DNA of 64,000 bases from Thermothielavioides terrestris NRRL 8126 (GCF_000226115.1 NC_016461.1:1426001-1490000); one strand, 5' to 3'. Shown: positions 12,153-24,584, counted from the stretch's first letter. Numbers and translations: made by a program. Notes: generated from the sequence alone by a model not told the origin.

Positions 12153-14652
12153 AGGACGGAAATAGGCCGCATCAGTTGATCGGAAAACGGGAAGAACATG
12201 GAAGGACCCGCGAGGAACCCCGCAAGGCCCATGGCTCGGGAGGGTCGTGTGCAGTCTGGCGGCAGCAGGAGCGCAGCGGCAGACGCCCTATGAGAGCGCA
12301 GGGCAGCCACCACCTCAAAGTCACCAAAGTCACAAAGAACCAAGTGAACAGGCTCTTGGCAGAGATTTGCTGACCAGCCTCAGCCAACCAGCGCCCAGCA
12401 TCGGCTGCGCAGCACAGTGTCGGACAGTGTATCCAAACTCTCGGTAACCAATCAAATCGTAGGCTGCGCAGCCTTTGTGACTCGAGCGCATTTTGTGGCA
12501 TGGGGCCAAGCGCCTTCCTAACTGTGAACTGTGTGGTGTTCCGAAGGGGCCTGCTCCTTCATCGATACACCAACATGCCCTCAATGCCTCACTCACAAAC
12601 TCGACGTTGCGCGTCGTGCCTTTGGCATCACAAAACGTACCTTGTTCAGTCACCTATTTCCCCATTGCCCAGGCCACGCTGCTTTGGCATTTTCTCTCGT
12701 CCACAGCTACCCAGGAGTGTTATGCCGTGCCACGTCAGTCCGAGAGGGCCAAGGGACAACGGTGCGGTCTAGCTCTTGCGCAGGTAAGGATACACACTTC
12801 GCAGCAAATCAACGGCGCAGCAAACCCCGTAGCCCCGAAGCTGTTTGCCGCACACCGCAGTCATGATTCCCAGTCCATGTGCACTACACACACTAACCTG
12901 CCAGGTTCATACTCGCAGTGCTCCAGAGGTACCCACTTTCCGTAAGTTGCCGCAGGCGTGGGGCACCATGCCGAAGCTGTTCGCTCGACCCACCCGTTGG
13001 CGCTAGTTTTACGGACTAAATGCATAAAGTCCGCGGTCTTCTTTGGCCGGCCAATGAAATTCAGCCCGCGCTTTTGGGAATAGCGCCTTTTTGCTGCAAG
13101 GCCGTCCACGGGTGGCTCAAGTTCGATGCGCCGCTGATTGGCCGTAGTGTTGTGTGAAGCGCTGGATGAGCAGACTCGCGTGTTGATCTTCTTCAGGTTC
13201 AAGACACGACGGATGTCCACGAGGGAAAACGGCCAAGTGCTGGCAGGCCGCCTCAGTGACATTACCTAGTAGTGTGCTTGAGTTTTGGTACCGCATCCTC
13301 CCTGGCACAATTGAATCGACGATGCAAAAGCCAATCGGGCGTGATGCAATCCTCTTGGAGGCGGATTGAAAGTTATCCAGCGCTAGTGTACTGGGGTTGC
13401 GGACGGCAGACGGTGGGACCCCTAATGCCCGGCGAGTCGTTCCGAATGTCCTTCCGCAAATCGAATAACTACACTAATGCCTCGGGCATCTCCAGGTCGA
13501 TCACCGACGCGCCTTTGTTCAATGACGATCCACGGGCCCGTTTCTGTGACATGCTGGCCAGCGATGAAATGCTGATAACTATCAGTAGGTTACCCCCGTC
13601 GCACGGGTACATACCTGCAGAAAAGCAGCTTTGATGATCTCTAGAATCACAAGTCCCAGATGAGCGCGCTGGCATTGAGGCTCCATAATTAGCAGCTGGC
13701 CGCCTTGCCGAGCACGACTGGGCTGGGTTGGCTACGTGTGCCAACGAGCCACCGTTTTCCTTCCCAACAAGCGCCAGATTTCAGCTCGTTTCTGCGGCCA
13801 TCGTCCCTTCCAGCAAGCGCCCCCTCGCAACATACAATCAATCAGCCCGGCCTACCTGCTGCGCACTCGGACAAGCTCCCTCTCTTACTCGACTCCATCG
13901 CCGGTGCAGCTTGCAGTCTGATCTCCGTGGGCCCGTCCGCGTTCTGAGCCGGCCTTGAGGTCTTCCTCCATCCCGCTTGCTATCGATCCCGTTGCTAAGT
14001 TTGGCCTTGAAGTTGGCCGCAAAATCTTCTTGCTAGAACGGTAGCTAACTTTTGACGAGCCCAGGAACAGGGAACCGAATTCCGAGCGCCACCGAGCTGC
14101 CTCATCTTTTTTCCGTCGATCTCCATCTGCCACACCACATTTACACTACACTACCGTGATCAGGGTATCCCCACTACTGGAAGGCATGGGGATGCCATAG
14201 GGAGGCTCTTCACTTCCTTGTCGAGATTCATCATGACCAACCGGAAGGGAAAATGAGGAGCGGAGTGCTGTCAGATACACGATTCCGCGCGCTACATGCA
14301 CTCCATCCTTTTCGGCCTATTATTGAAAGAAGTTCACGGGCCAGGCTTGCCCCATAAACCACCTTTCGTTGAGGTAGCGCCGCGCACCCTCTCTACACAC
14401 CTGCCTGTGTGCAGATGCTCCGGCAGCTCCCTCCTTTTGGTTTGCAGTTTGCCCTTGCGTAGAGCAGAAAAAGCTGGTTGGGGAGGCGGGAGAGGGGGAA
14501 GGAAGGTCACTCAGAAAGCGTTCACAGAAGAGCGTTCTGTTGTCCCGTCCCCACAAAAACATCACCGACCACTGCCCCTCCCGTCCTTCCTCTCCGTTCT
14601 GGCTGTAGTTATCGTGGCAAGAAATCTTCCACCTGGGTGGCCTGACTATGCG

Positions 14653-14654
<2 letters not shown>

Positions 14655-14696
<42 letters not shown>
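14655..14696 (+). repeat. A homopolymer, 42 bases
   Basis: An unbroken run of A, complementary to a T run of the same length at 15315-15356. Confidence 0.9.
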
Positions 14697-14699
<3 letters not shown>

Positions 14700-15283
14700 C
14701 CCTCTATTCCTTTCTCTGTCCACTCTCTTCCCTGTCTCACCAAGGACACCACACAACAATCAACGCTTTGCGAAAGGGGCTGGGCACCTTGGAAACAGAA
14801 CCGCGCAGATCTAGTGACGGTAATCAGACAGCACACGCGAGCCTTTCGCTGTGCAGGTTCGCGCACTTACAGTCGCTCTTCCACAACCACCTTGTAGTAC
14901 GAGACCTCCAGGTGAATGGTTTAGCGAACGTGGCTGCGCTCCAGAAACAAAAGGAGAAGTGATCCGCTGAGTCTAAAGTCACAGTGAGATACGAAGGCTC
15001 AGGTCCGCACCAGTTCACATTTCTCCATCTGCCAGAGATGCCTCAATTTCCCTCTTCATCATTCTTTGAACAACCGGCTACGAACCATCCCCAGTCACAG
15101 CACCGCTTATTCCTCCGGCTTATTGTCCCCCTCGCCGCTAATCGCGCCAATCCCCACCCCTTCCCCGCCAGCTCCTCAATCTTGATTGACAATGTGATTG
15201 CTGATAACGACAATAACAAAACTTCACCTTTAGCGCGTGGTTTCCATCTGGTGATTATAGCAATTTGAAACCCGCCGTTAGTG

Positions 15284-15311
15284 CCCCCCCCCCCCCCCCC
15301 CCACCCCCCAC

Positions 15312-15356
<45 letters not shown>
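15284..15356 (+). repeat. C19 tract followed by T42 homopolymer
   Basis: C run at 15284-15302, two short C blocks separated by single A, then an unbroken T run at 15315-15356. Its distance from the A42 tract is 618 bases. Confidence 0.9.
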
Positions 15357-15359
<3 letters not shown>

Positions 15360-15649
15360 CCCTTTTAGACTTGTCAGCCCTCACGGGCCCGCGAGATGCA
15401 AACAGACGACAAAGAGACAAGTAACGAAACTTCAAATGCCCATCAACGGCTTGTAGCGTCCGCCTTCAACAACCCCAGCGACCAGCCCGTAACTGGCCCA
15501 GTCTGGCTGGCGCCGCGCACAGCGAGACCAACGGTGGCAGGTTTTACACCGAGAATGTAGATGGGTCTCCTTGGGCATCGCTGTGGTGCTGCTGCTCTGC
15601 TCCACTGGAAGTACCACGACGTTTGTCAGTGTCTGCAGCCCGGTGACTG

Positions 15650-16237
15650 TCACGGCAGGCAAGACCTGGTAGTGACTGGAACAAGTTCCAATATCGTGAC
15701 CGTGCCTGCCCGCTCCATTGCCATGCTATTTCCTCCGCAAGTTGTTGAAAGAATAGTGGTGCCAATGGCAGTGACGTATGTTGGGGATGCTGACCTTGTT
15801 CCTGAGGTGGGTTTGGAGGAGGGCCTCGAGAAAACCGAAGGGCCGCTTGCATGCATTGCTGGTTCTCAAGTTATGGTCCTTGAAGAGGCTTTGGTGCCAG
15901 GCCTAAGGGGCGAGGACGTGGGACCAGCTGATGCTGGAGCTGTCGCGATGGGCTTTGCCGTGACGGTGACGTTGACAGTCCGTAGAGAATCAGAGCTGAG
16001 CACGGCAACCCGTCCATAGGTTATGTGGCTGCGGCTCTTAGCAGGACTGATCATCTGGCGTCGAGCGGGGTGCACCAGTCCGCCGAAGATATTCCCTAAA
16101 GCAAATGGAGGAGGCGGTAGCGGAGTGTTGAACAGGGGCGTGATGACCATGCCGTGGTTTGAAATCAAAGATGGTATCGGAAAGGCAGACGTGCCGCTGC
16201 AGGCGAGTGCGAAGGCAAGAATGAAAGGGAGAAACAT
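15650..16237 (-). CDS. Small secreted Ser/Thr-rich protein, frame broken or spliced
   Basis: From the ATG at 16235-16237 the frame starts with a clear signal peptide: a hydrophobic stretch of about 15 residues ending in a TSA|F cleavage-like site. The mature part is rich in Pro, Ser and Thr with no recognised domain. An in-frame TGA (15866-15868) ends the simple reading at 123 residues. The same frame then stays open to 15650 with similar Ser/Thr composition, including TYVTAIGTTIL and GTVTILELVPVTT. A 65-base intron, with a weak GTCCCA donor after Ala-Ser-Ala and an acceptor at CCAG just before the ATGCAT, would remove the stop and keep phase. Otherwise the gene is decaying. A further similar stretch (TVTGLQTLTNVVVLPVEQ) lies in another frame at 15560-15662, which favours frameshift decay. 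Secretion is likely if expressed; function is unknown. Confidence 0.4.
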
Positions 16238-18688
16238 CTTCAAAGAACTTCTGATAAAAACGTCCTTTTCAAATGGTTCCCTGGCAAGGTTCGAATAGCA
16301 CGCCTCTCTCGCAGGTTTCGAAGAGTCCAAAGTGTTCGTCTTGTGTGCCTGTTTCCCAGCTCCTCATCTAATGCTGCGTAGGATAACAGGGTCCGGATTT
16401 CTGCAGACTATTATCGTTTTGAGATCCGTCCCAGTCACAAGGGATGCGCGCCACTCTTGTGAAACGATATACCTCGGACAAAAGCTATCCTAGATCCTGC
16501 TGCCTCGGGTGTCATGATGCGTCAATTGCAACAGTCCAGCCAAGGCGTCCCTTTGACACGACATCCCAGATACCGGTTTTTGTGCTTCCACTTGCATCTT
16601 CCCCTGTGTGACCACTGTCGTCAGACTTGCAATGAATGCAGCTCATGGTGTGAAGTCCAACTTGAGAAACCCCAAGGCTCGCCATGTTCGGCCCTGTCCC
16701 GTGTCCGCCCAAAGAGTTTTGTGAGAGAAGGAAATATTTAACGCGGCAAGCAACCTGTTATCCTCCAACTTCGAGCACGGAAGCAGAAGAAGTCGTCTCG
16801 ACCTCGTGTTGTACTTCGTACTCATATCATGTGGCAAAAGTGCCCTGTTCGGTACGAGAAGAGAACACATTGTGCAAGGGGGCGAGACAGTGAAGGCTTG
16901 TCCTTGTAGGGAATGTTGTATGACTGTGGAAGTGTGCGTGCATGTGCGTAAAACTGCACAACAAGCAAGCCGGTCAGATAGTTCGACTCCGGCAAGACAT
17001 TGTGGGGAAAGAGCGTTTGCATGTCTTACTGAAAGACCAGTAGCGAACTGCTTTGACACCGAAACGTCCTTGAGATTGTGAATCTTCTTCCACATGATCG
17101 TGAATGCAAAATCATTCAACCTTTTTCTGGGAGCTCCAGCATGCTTTTGAGGGCCGGGGCAAAGCGCAGGGTACTCACACCAATTCTGTTCCATAAGGAA
17201 GTGGGTTAGAGGAACGAACAGGTGCGGAGGGGTTGTCGAGATTTCGCTCTTTCTTCACCGTTGCTTGGTAGCGACATCAGCCCTCTGTTCCTGGACAGTT
17301 GTTAACAGCCTGCTACTTTAGAAGCTGGATGCTCTGAATGCATATGGAGTGCATAGGGAGAGAGAGGGTGGTTGGAGAATAGATTTCATTGCAAATCTGC
17401 TTTGGCTTCATATCCCGTTGGCAAGCGCATGCTTTGAGACCAAGCAAGGCCGTGGTATAAGCATGCTGCGCAGGAATTCGATGTGGAGAGTTGCACTATG
17501 CTGGCGTTCTCTGCGTGCACTCGCTTGTCCTGAACAGGTCCCATACGCGGACCATACGGACCATACGGGGACGCGTTGTAGCGTCTTCCTTGCCGTGTAT
17601 GTCACAGAGGCTGGAAGAGCCGCACCATCTTTCACAGGGGCAAAAGCCTGAACCTTCGCCCTTCGTCTCCATGCAGTCCTCCTCCTAGTCTTTGGCCAGT
17701 TGCCCAGGCTATCCAGCTTTCTTTCCACCTGGTTCTCCCTCCCAGGTGCTTCAAAAACAACGATACTCCCGTTTTCCTCGCAGCATTGCAACTGGAAGCA
17801 GCCCAGGAGAACCAGAGCAGTACGAACTCGCTCGTGCCTTCCCTTCTCTGGTTTTGGAGAAGCCATCAGTCTGCCACGCCACGCGTCAGCTGGAAAATTT
17901 CATTCTGAACAGCTGGCCCTCGTCTTGACACGCATTATCGATCATCTCTGCTTGGGAAGAGCCAATTGGAAAGGTCCTCACCAGACGAGCAGACTCAAAA
18001 GTCCATTCCCGGACTCAAAGGTGGGAAGTCTGTTTACTCCCCTGAGCTCAGCAGAACCACCCTCAGTTAGCTGCCTGCCGTGAGTGTGTTGCTGTTCGGG
18101 GCTCGTGGAGTTTTTCTTCTGCGAGCACATGCCCTCAGCTCCCGCCCCGACTCTCTTTCTTCCCCTGTTGGTCACAGCAACAACCACCTTCCACATCTCC
18201 CCCCTCTTCGGTTTTGGGAGCCAACATCTCTGCCTCAAGCCAGCCCAAGGTGATCGAAAAACAACCAGAATTAACAGGTGCTTCGTCTCTCCTGCTTTCT
18301 GCAAAGCAAACATCGACGAAGCGACCCTCCTCCAGTCCTCCAGCATTCTTCGAAATCCCCGACGCCATCGCTGCAACATTGGGACTGCGACCGCTCTCTT
18401 GAATCCCGACCGATTGCCGAAGCAAGGCACAGGAACGAGTCCTTTCTCCCATCAGAAGGAAGAACGAGAGACAGATCCAGTGCTTTGCACTGGAAAGAGA
18501 CCACTTTCTCTCGAGCACCACGTAGTGCAGCGATCAAGCCTTCCGCTAGTTCGCAGCCACCAGCAGCAGTGAGTGACCCGAACACCAACCATGACAACCT
18601 GATGGCATCTCCTAACCAAACACTCACTTAAAGTTAGCCGACACGATCTGAGCTTTCATCAAACTCCATTGAGAAGACCAACCTCAGC
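16238..18688. other. Intergenic and SET-gene leader, no gene seen
   Basis: About 2.4 kb. The frames in both directions (for example 16643-17194 minus, 18084-18572 plus) lack protein-like composition. The last several hundred bases are pyrimidine-rich and are probably the promoter and 5' leader of the SET-domain gene. Confidence 0.45.
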
Positions 18689-19706
18689 ATGTCCACGACG
18701 CAGAGTTCCGTGGCGGGCCTTCCAGCCGCCGCTCTCATATCTTTGAAAGCCGACCAGTCTGTCCTTGACCGTAGTTGCTTTGCCGGCTTTGGCGCTCAGC
18801 ATGAGACAGAAGCTGCAATGCCACTTCCCTCCAATGAGAGCGTCGCCGCCGGAATCTCGCAGCTGTCCATCGGGTCCTCCAAGCAGGAGCCACCAAAGCG
18901 AGAGCCCCGGAGAGAAGGCAACGAGAATCCGGAGCCCACCCTGCTCCCCGAGCCTGCCATCACGGGTACTCCTGAAGGCTCCGGGGCAGCAACATCGCCG
19001 AGCGGTGGCGGCTCCAGTAGTCAAGACGAGGATGTTGCCGGAGGATGGGACCCTAGGGACGAAGAGTACCCCGTCGCCCCGCCTCCGTCCCCGGCGGACC
19101 GAAAGACGGCGGCGGGGTTTGAGCAGTTCTTCAGAATCCAGCCGTCAAGACTGGGCGGGTTGGGAGCTTTCGCGGTGAGGGAGCTCAAGAGGGGGGAGAC
19201 CATCCTGGTGGAGAAGCCGATCCTGCGCACCACCCACTTCCGGCTCATGCCGGATTATCACAGCCTCTCCGAGGAAGCGAAGAGGGTGTACCTGAGCCTC
19301 CACGGCGGCGAGGATGGGGACCCCTTCAGCAGGGTCGAACGGATCAAAAGCCTGAATTCGTGAGTGTCCTGGTCCCGTGGTCCCGGATCTCTATTCTGAC
19401 TGAAGCAGCTTTGTCGTCCCAGGTGGGATCGCAATCTTCGAGATCGCTTCTCGCTTCAACCATGCTTGCGCGTCAGTGCGGAATGTCCAGTACGTATTTG
19501 ACGACGAGCGGGGCGTCCTCTCACTCACCATTTGTCAAGACGTCGTCCCGGCGGGCACTGAGCTCTTGCTCAACTACGGCGGTTCGCCTATCGACCTGTA
19601 CACGACCTACGGCTTCCGATGCGCCTGCGGCGGCTGCACGCCGCTAACCGACGAAGACATCAGAAGACTGAAGGACGAGACGTATGGGATCTTCGAGCCT
19701 TGGTAG
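18689..19706 (+). CDS. SET-domain protein, putative lysine methyltransferase
   Basis: Two exons, 18689-19359 and 19409-19706, joined over a 49-base intron with a GTGAGT donor and a GCAG acceptor; the join restores one frame of 322 residues. Residues 1-140 are Ser/Pro/Glu-rich and disordered. The SET domain starts at about residue 142: GLGAFAVRELKRGETILVEKP is its first strand set. The second exon brings the AdoMet/catalytic core with RFNHAC and ELLLNYG and the tyrosine expected in the latter. A CACGGC cluster follows as a reduced post-SET zinc site. There is no MYND finger, so this is a compact SMYD/Set5-like fungal SET protein rather than a canonical SMYD. The usual NHS/C serine position is Ala (NHAC), common in this class. 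It would methylate lysine on histone or non-histone proteins; the substrate cannot be told. The alternative acceptor at 19421-19422 breaks the frame and was rejected. Confidence 0.88.
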
Positions 19707-21294
19707 ACTGCCGTCTTGTTCTTCTGGGTTGACGAGCAAACGGTTGCTCAGCAAGAACGTCGTCGCCGTCTGTACGAGCGGTTGCTTTTCTTTTCTTCTC
19801 TTCTCCGCCCTTTCCCTCCTTCTTCTTCTTTTTCCCTTCTCCATTTTTTTTCGTCTTCTTGTTCTGTAAATGACGGCTTCGGCTTCCAGTGGTTCAGGAG
19901 AAGAGCTAGCCCCGGTTTAATGGTGATTTCCTCTGAGTTCCGTCACAAGGCGAGCAACTGCAAGGCGTGACATGTGCTTGTCTAAACGGGAAAGAACACA
20001 CTGGTCGGAATGGCGCACACGGCGGAGCCTACCGTGGGGTCAGCTTCGACGTCAGTAACCGCCTGATGGTTGAAGACCCGCTCTGGCCGGCCCCATGTGG
20101 GTGGCATGCGCCTGGCATGCGGCTGCCAGTCGCTCAAGGACGACAAGAACAAATCTCCTCAGCTCAAGGCGACACTCATTCGCTGGATGCACAGATTGGT
20201 TGGCAGGTATGGTGCACTTCTGCACATTCCTTGTGCGAGAGTTGCGTGGCTCCTTGGTCCCAGGGCGTGTCTTGAGCCTTCCCTTTCTGAGCTGACGGGC
20301 GTTGAGCGGCAGCAGTGGCTGTTCATAGCTCCCTGCCTCCCCCTCATCTGTCTCGGCAATACGGGCCCTGTTCTCTGCCCCAAACCTTCTACAAAAGTTG
20401 TTGCCTGACGTTACCGTGCCCTGTAAAGCATGAATGGATAGGTAACTTTGCGCCCTCCCCTGGCTCAGGCCCTCCCATGGCTCATGAACTCATAAATAGA
20501 GGGACAGATGCTGGAAGGACACGGAAGTAGCACGAAGGAGACAGCAGAACAACCCTGGCACATGGTATGGCACGTTGAGTTAGGTAATTTACCAGTTACC
20601 CGGTCCTGTAAGCTGTTACTCACAGTCCAAAGCAGGCACCTCGACATTGAGTTTGGTGCTTCCCCTTTTCTTCCAGTGCGTGAACAGGTGGTCAAGCCGG
20701 CGGGGTCGGTGCTAGGACAAGTGGTATGACAATGGACGTCTAGAACATGCAACAGTATCTGGGGCGGTGACAAGGAGATGTTGCGTCTTTCGGCGGACAG
20801 GTTGATCAGGTTCACCGGGGTGGTGTGTGCTTGTGTCCACGAGATCAAGCAAATGCCTCAAAAACCCCAATAGAGGGAACTACCATCCAACAAGTCGAAT
20901 TTAACCTCTTTCGCCCGCATGAAAAAAAAAAAAAAAAAAAAAAAAAAAAGAAAAGAAAAAAAAAAGGAAAAGGCATTGTCGCTGTGTATTCCGTACCTGA
21001 TGCATCAACCCCCAATCCCCACACCCCATCCCCACCACGCCGTCCCCTCATTCCGTGTCCCGCGATGGCATCTCATAACGCCATCGCTCTCTCTATCGAG
21101 AGGACAATGATATCCAAGCAACCGAGTGTCTATTTTGGGTATCGAAATCTCTATCCTCATCTCGCGATATGCGTGCCCTGAGACGTGAGCTCTTGACCGT
21201 TTAGCCCTTCAAATAACAGCAAAAAGAATACTGGCGCAAGCACAACACACTCCTCAAGTCATCTCAAGCCCCAGTCCATCATCCAACTCCCTCC
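19707..21294. other. Intergenic stretch, no gene seen
   Basis: The first ~150 bases are T/C-rich and probably the 3' UTR of the SET gene. An A-rich tract lies at 20922-20965. Nothing protein-like was found on either strand. Confidence 0.5.
20922..20965 (+). repeat. A28 homopolymer with A-rich extension
   Basis: 28 consecutive A followed by short A runs broken by G. Intergenic. Confidence 0.85.
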
Positions 21295-22649
21295 TCATTT
21301 GTGTTTGAGCGTCAAATCGCCCGTTGAAAAGAGCTCCAGCTTGATGCGCGCCGCCGCAACGCCCCGTGCCTCGAGGTACTCAGAGATGTCGAGCATGAAC
21401 TGCTCCGGGCCGCAGATGTAGTACTCGGTCCCGCTGTTCTGCAGGTGCAGGTCTTGCGGGTCGAGCTTGGCGAGGTCCATGCGGCAGCCGTAGTCGTACG
21501 TAACGCCCGCGACGTCGCTGCTGGTCACTCGTGTCTTGAAAATGCAGGTGCGGAAGTTGGGGTTCTCTCGCTGCAGCTGCGCCAGGTGCTCCGCAAATGG
21601 CACGCTGTGCCGGGAGCTGTGGATCCACGAAACGGGCCGCCCGGGCTGGGTCTGGGCGACGGTGTTGGCGATGGCCACCATGGGCGTGACACCGACGCCG
21701 GCCGAGATCAGCACGATCGGCATCGTGCTGGTGTTGTTGACGTCGAGGAAGAATTCGCCGGCCGGGTGGGACAGCTCGACGGTGGAGCCGGGTGTCATGT
21801 GGTCGATGAGCATGTTAGACACGAGCCCCGGGTAGAAGTAGGACGTGGAGACCGAGTTGGCGTAGAGCGCCCCCTCGTCGCGCTTGACGCTGATACGGTA
21901 GTAGTCCTCCCTCCAGGACTCGCTGAGCGAGTACTGGCGCGCCTGCATGTAGCCGTCGGGCGTGGGTATTCGCAGCGACACGTACTGGCCGGGGAAGAAC
22001 TTGGGCAGCTTCTTGCCGTCCAGCGGCACCAGGTAGAACGAGTAGATGTCGTCCGACTCGGGGATCACTCTGTCGACCTTGAACTTGCGCCACGATGGCC
22101 AACTGTCGAAGTCCTTGTAGATCTGGGCCTCGCGGCCGATCAACATCTTGGCCAGCAGCCTGTTTTGACAATACGAGTTAGTCCTTCCTTAATCGGGACA
22201 GCGGGAGCAGCTCGGGGGGCAGAGGAACTGTCTGGGGAAACAGCCAAGAACTCAGATTTGACGGACCAGTACGCTTTCTCCCACGCGGCGAATACGGCGG
22301 GGGTCATGGCAGGGCCCAGCACCTCGCCAAAGGCTCTGAGCAGGTACTTGCCGACAATCTCGTAGTGCTCCGGCTGGATGCCGAGCGAGCAGTGCTTGTT
22401 ACACATGCGCTCGAACTTGGGAATTAGCTCGCTGATGTTGGTGATGTTGGAGGCGAAGCTGAGAATGACCGAAGTCAGGGCCCGCGGCTGCCGCCCAGTC
22501 TTCAGGTTGACGCTGTTGAAGAGGCTGTTCAGTTCCGGATGGTCTCGCAGCATGTTTCTGTAGAAGATGGTCGTAATCTTCTCGCCGTGTTCCCGAAGCG
22601 CCGGGATGGTGTCCTTGACGAGCTTTGACTGCTGGTATGAGAGCGCCAT
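21295..22649 (-). CDS. Flavohemoglobin, nitric oxide dioxygenase
   Basis: Two exons on the minus strand: 22267-22649 and 21295-22159, intron 22160-22266 (donor GTCCGT, branch CTAAC, acceptor ACAG), giving 415 residues, the normal family length. The globin domain (1-140) carries Tyr30 (B10), Gln54 (E7), the proximal haem histidine His86 in NKHCSLG, Tyr96 and Glu138. The splice join regenerates the helix YWLLAKMLIGREAQIY, which aligns without gaps to the bacterial enzyme. The reductase part has the FAD motif RQYSL, the NAD(P)H loop GVGVTPM and the C-terminal CGPEQFM motif. The enzyme converts NO and oxygen to nitrate using NAD(P)H, protecting against nitrosative stress. There is no targeting peptide before the globin helix A, so it is probably the cytosolic form (FhbA-like) rather than the mitochondrial one known in some fungi. 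Without the intron the globin and reductase halves appear as two separate frames. Confidence 0.95.
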
Positions 22650-22993
22650 GGCTTGACCTTAGTGAATGCCTCTTGGGTCCGGATGCCGCGAAGGAACATT
22701 AACAAACAGAGGAGTGAGCGGAACGCAGGGACGAACGGCTCTTCCGGCGGGCGGCTGGATCGCCATGGAGTTTTATCACCGCGACGGGCTGAAGCCAAGG
22801 AGTGGACCATCTCTCCGATTGCTTCTGCTTCATTTGGTTTATGCCGCCTTCTTGCGTTTTCTGGTACCGTGGCGAGTCAAAAAAAATTCCACCTCGGCAC
22901 CCCAGTCTCGTACGACGACGGGGATGTTGATGGTGTGGACAGTGGACACTAGTCGGACCCCACGCCACTTCTCCATGCATTCACTCCGTATAG

Positions 22994-23036
22994 TGGACCT
23001 TAGTGTAGTAGTGTAGTACGGAGTAGTTAAGGTCCA
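22994..23036. repeat. Inverted repeat, 9-base arms around GTAGTGTAG
   Basis: Arms TGGACCTTA (22994-23002) and TAAGGTCCA (23028-23036) are exact reverse complements. The 25-base loop is made of GTGTAGTA repeats and an ACGGAGTA word. It lies about 350 bases upstream of the flavohemoglobin start. Confidence 0.75.
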
Positions 23037-23520
23037 TGTATTCCGTGCATACCTCCCCAGTCTAACGTTCCAGAAGGTTGGGGGGCAGGGCTCGCGTGCT
23101 TGATATCGCGCTGATCCGCGGAGTTTCGAGCGCCGCAGCTGGGGATCCAAACTGGGAAAGATTGATTTCCATTCACACAAACCGAAGACGCGGTGTCTCT
23201 GGACACAATTTGGCGCCCGCTGGTGATGACCATGCTACGGGCACGATTCCCATGATGTCCTGTGTGCATGTACCGGCATCACCGGCATGCATGCCGCAGT
23301 GGGGCTCAAATGGACTCAGCCCTGGCAAATTCCGCAGCCCGAACATTCCCGACTGACCCACAGTCACGCTTCAGCCGTTACGCCAATCTCTCTTTGGCAA
23401 GTCCTCCGCACATCCGCTCCCGACGGGAGGAATTGGTGAAAATGGCTGAGAAGGTTCGGCAAGGGCGATTTTTCGAGAAAATTTCTAGAAGGCATCAAAG
23501 CTGGGACAACGGTTCTAGAC

Positions 23521-23535
23521 ACACTAGTGTACACT
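23521..23535. repeat. Overlapping palindromes ACACTAGTGTACACT
   Basis: Contains two overlapping perfect 10-base palindromes, ACACTAGTGT and AGTGTACACT. Member of the TAGTGTA family. Confidence 0.8.
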
Positions 23536-24499
23536 ATGAAGGTCGGCGGAGCTGAATTCACTTAGGTCTAACCACACGGTACGGAGAACTGTACCTCCAT
23601 GCGGAGGTAAGGCGCAGCGCATCGGGCTGGCAGCCGCACCTGGCTGGCGAGCCTCCAATCGGCGTCCCGTCCATCGATATCCGACAACTTCTCGGCTACC
23701 TACTCGGTCCTCCGTACATACAACGTCACCGTGCCTTAGTGGGCATGAAGGCGCATTGTGGACAATGCTCGGGAGGCTACGGAACTGCTGGCGGGCCAGA
23801 ACGCCGCAGTTCCATCATCAGCAGGCGATGCCGGGAGTAAGAACTAGCGTAGCGGTCGAAGCCCTGTCGGTGGCGCCATAGATGCGCCGATGCGCACGCA
23901 TCACGACGCTGTTGAGTGGAGCCGCGGTTCAAATTAGCATTCGCGAAGTGCCGGATCGTCTGATGCGCTGTTCGCTTGTCATTTCAATGGAGTTGGGAAC
24001 CGGCCAGTTCTTACCTATCCCATGTAACGAGTCGGCGCCGGAAGTTGGGGAGGTGGGAAATCCAACATGGAGAGAGGAAGCGCACACTAGTGCCGTTATA
24101 GGGTCCTTTCGTAATAGTTACGCGAGCGGGCAGGTTTCATTCATGGCAGCGGTTGGCTTACAATACGTGGTTAATGCGTTTTGCGGCAACGCTAAATGTT
24201 CGTGTTGGCAACTTCCCTCCGCAACGCGGCTGGGAATTGGGGAGATGGAGGCGATGCGGCAACCATGGCGATCTCCGATCCGGGGTTGAACGTACCTGAC
24301 TGGAGATCTCGACGGAGGCGTGGGTCTGCCGGCGGATGCATGCTTAGTGTACTTGTGGCCGGAGATTCGGCTAGTCGAGCCGTTCCGCCTTGGTAACTCT
24401 TCATGCACCAACCGGAGCACGAAGATCAGAGCCAAGTGCGCCCGTTAGCTTTTTGGTCGATGCGACGTTGTGCGTCTCGCCCTGCCATGCTTTACTTGT

Positions 24500-24584
24500 G
24501 AAAAAAAAAAAAAGAAAATAAAATAAAAAAAAGAAAAAAAGAAAAAACAAGAAAGAAAAGAAGGGAAAAAGAAAAAAAAAAGGG
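24500..24584 (+). repeat. A-rich low-complexity tract
   Basis: Runs of A interrupted by single G, T or C. Intergenic. The opposite strand gives a phenylalanine-rich chance ORF. Confidence 0.85.

Larger units (their letters stand above)
10391..15649. other. Intergenic stretch with long homopolymers
   Basis: About 5.3 kb. The first ~700 bases are probably the 5' leader and promoter of the F-box-like gene. No other protein-like frame is seen. It holds a GTAGTGTA tandem (11164-11184), a perfect 14-base palindrome (12139-12152), an A42 tract, a C19 tract and a T42 tract. Confidence 0.45.

Noticed and set aside
19409..19422. Alternative acceptor at 19422 for the SET gene
   Set aside because: It shifts exon 2 out of frame and loses the NHAC and NYG motifs.
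21445..22365. 306-codon plus-strand frame
   Set aside because: Antisense shadow of the flavohemoglobin reductase exon.
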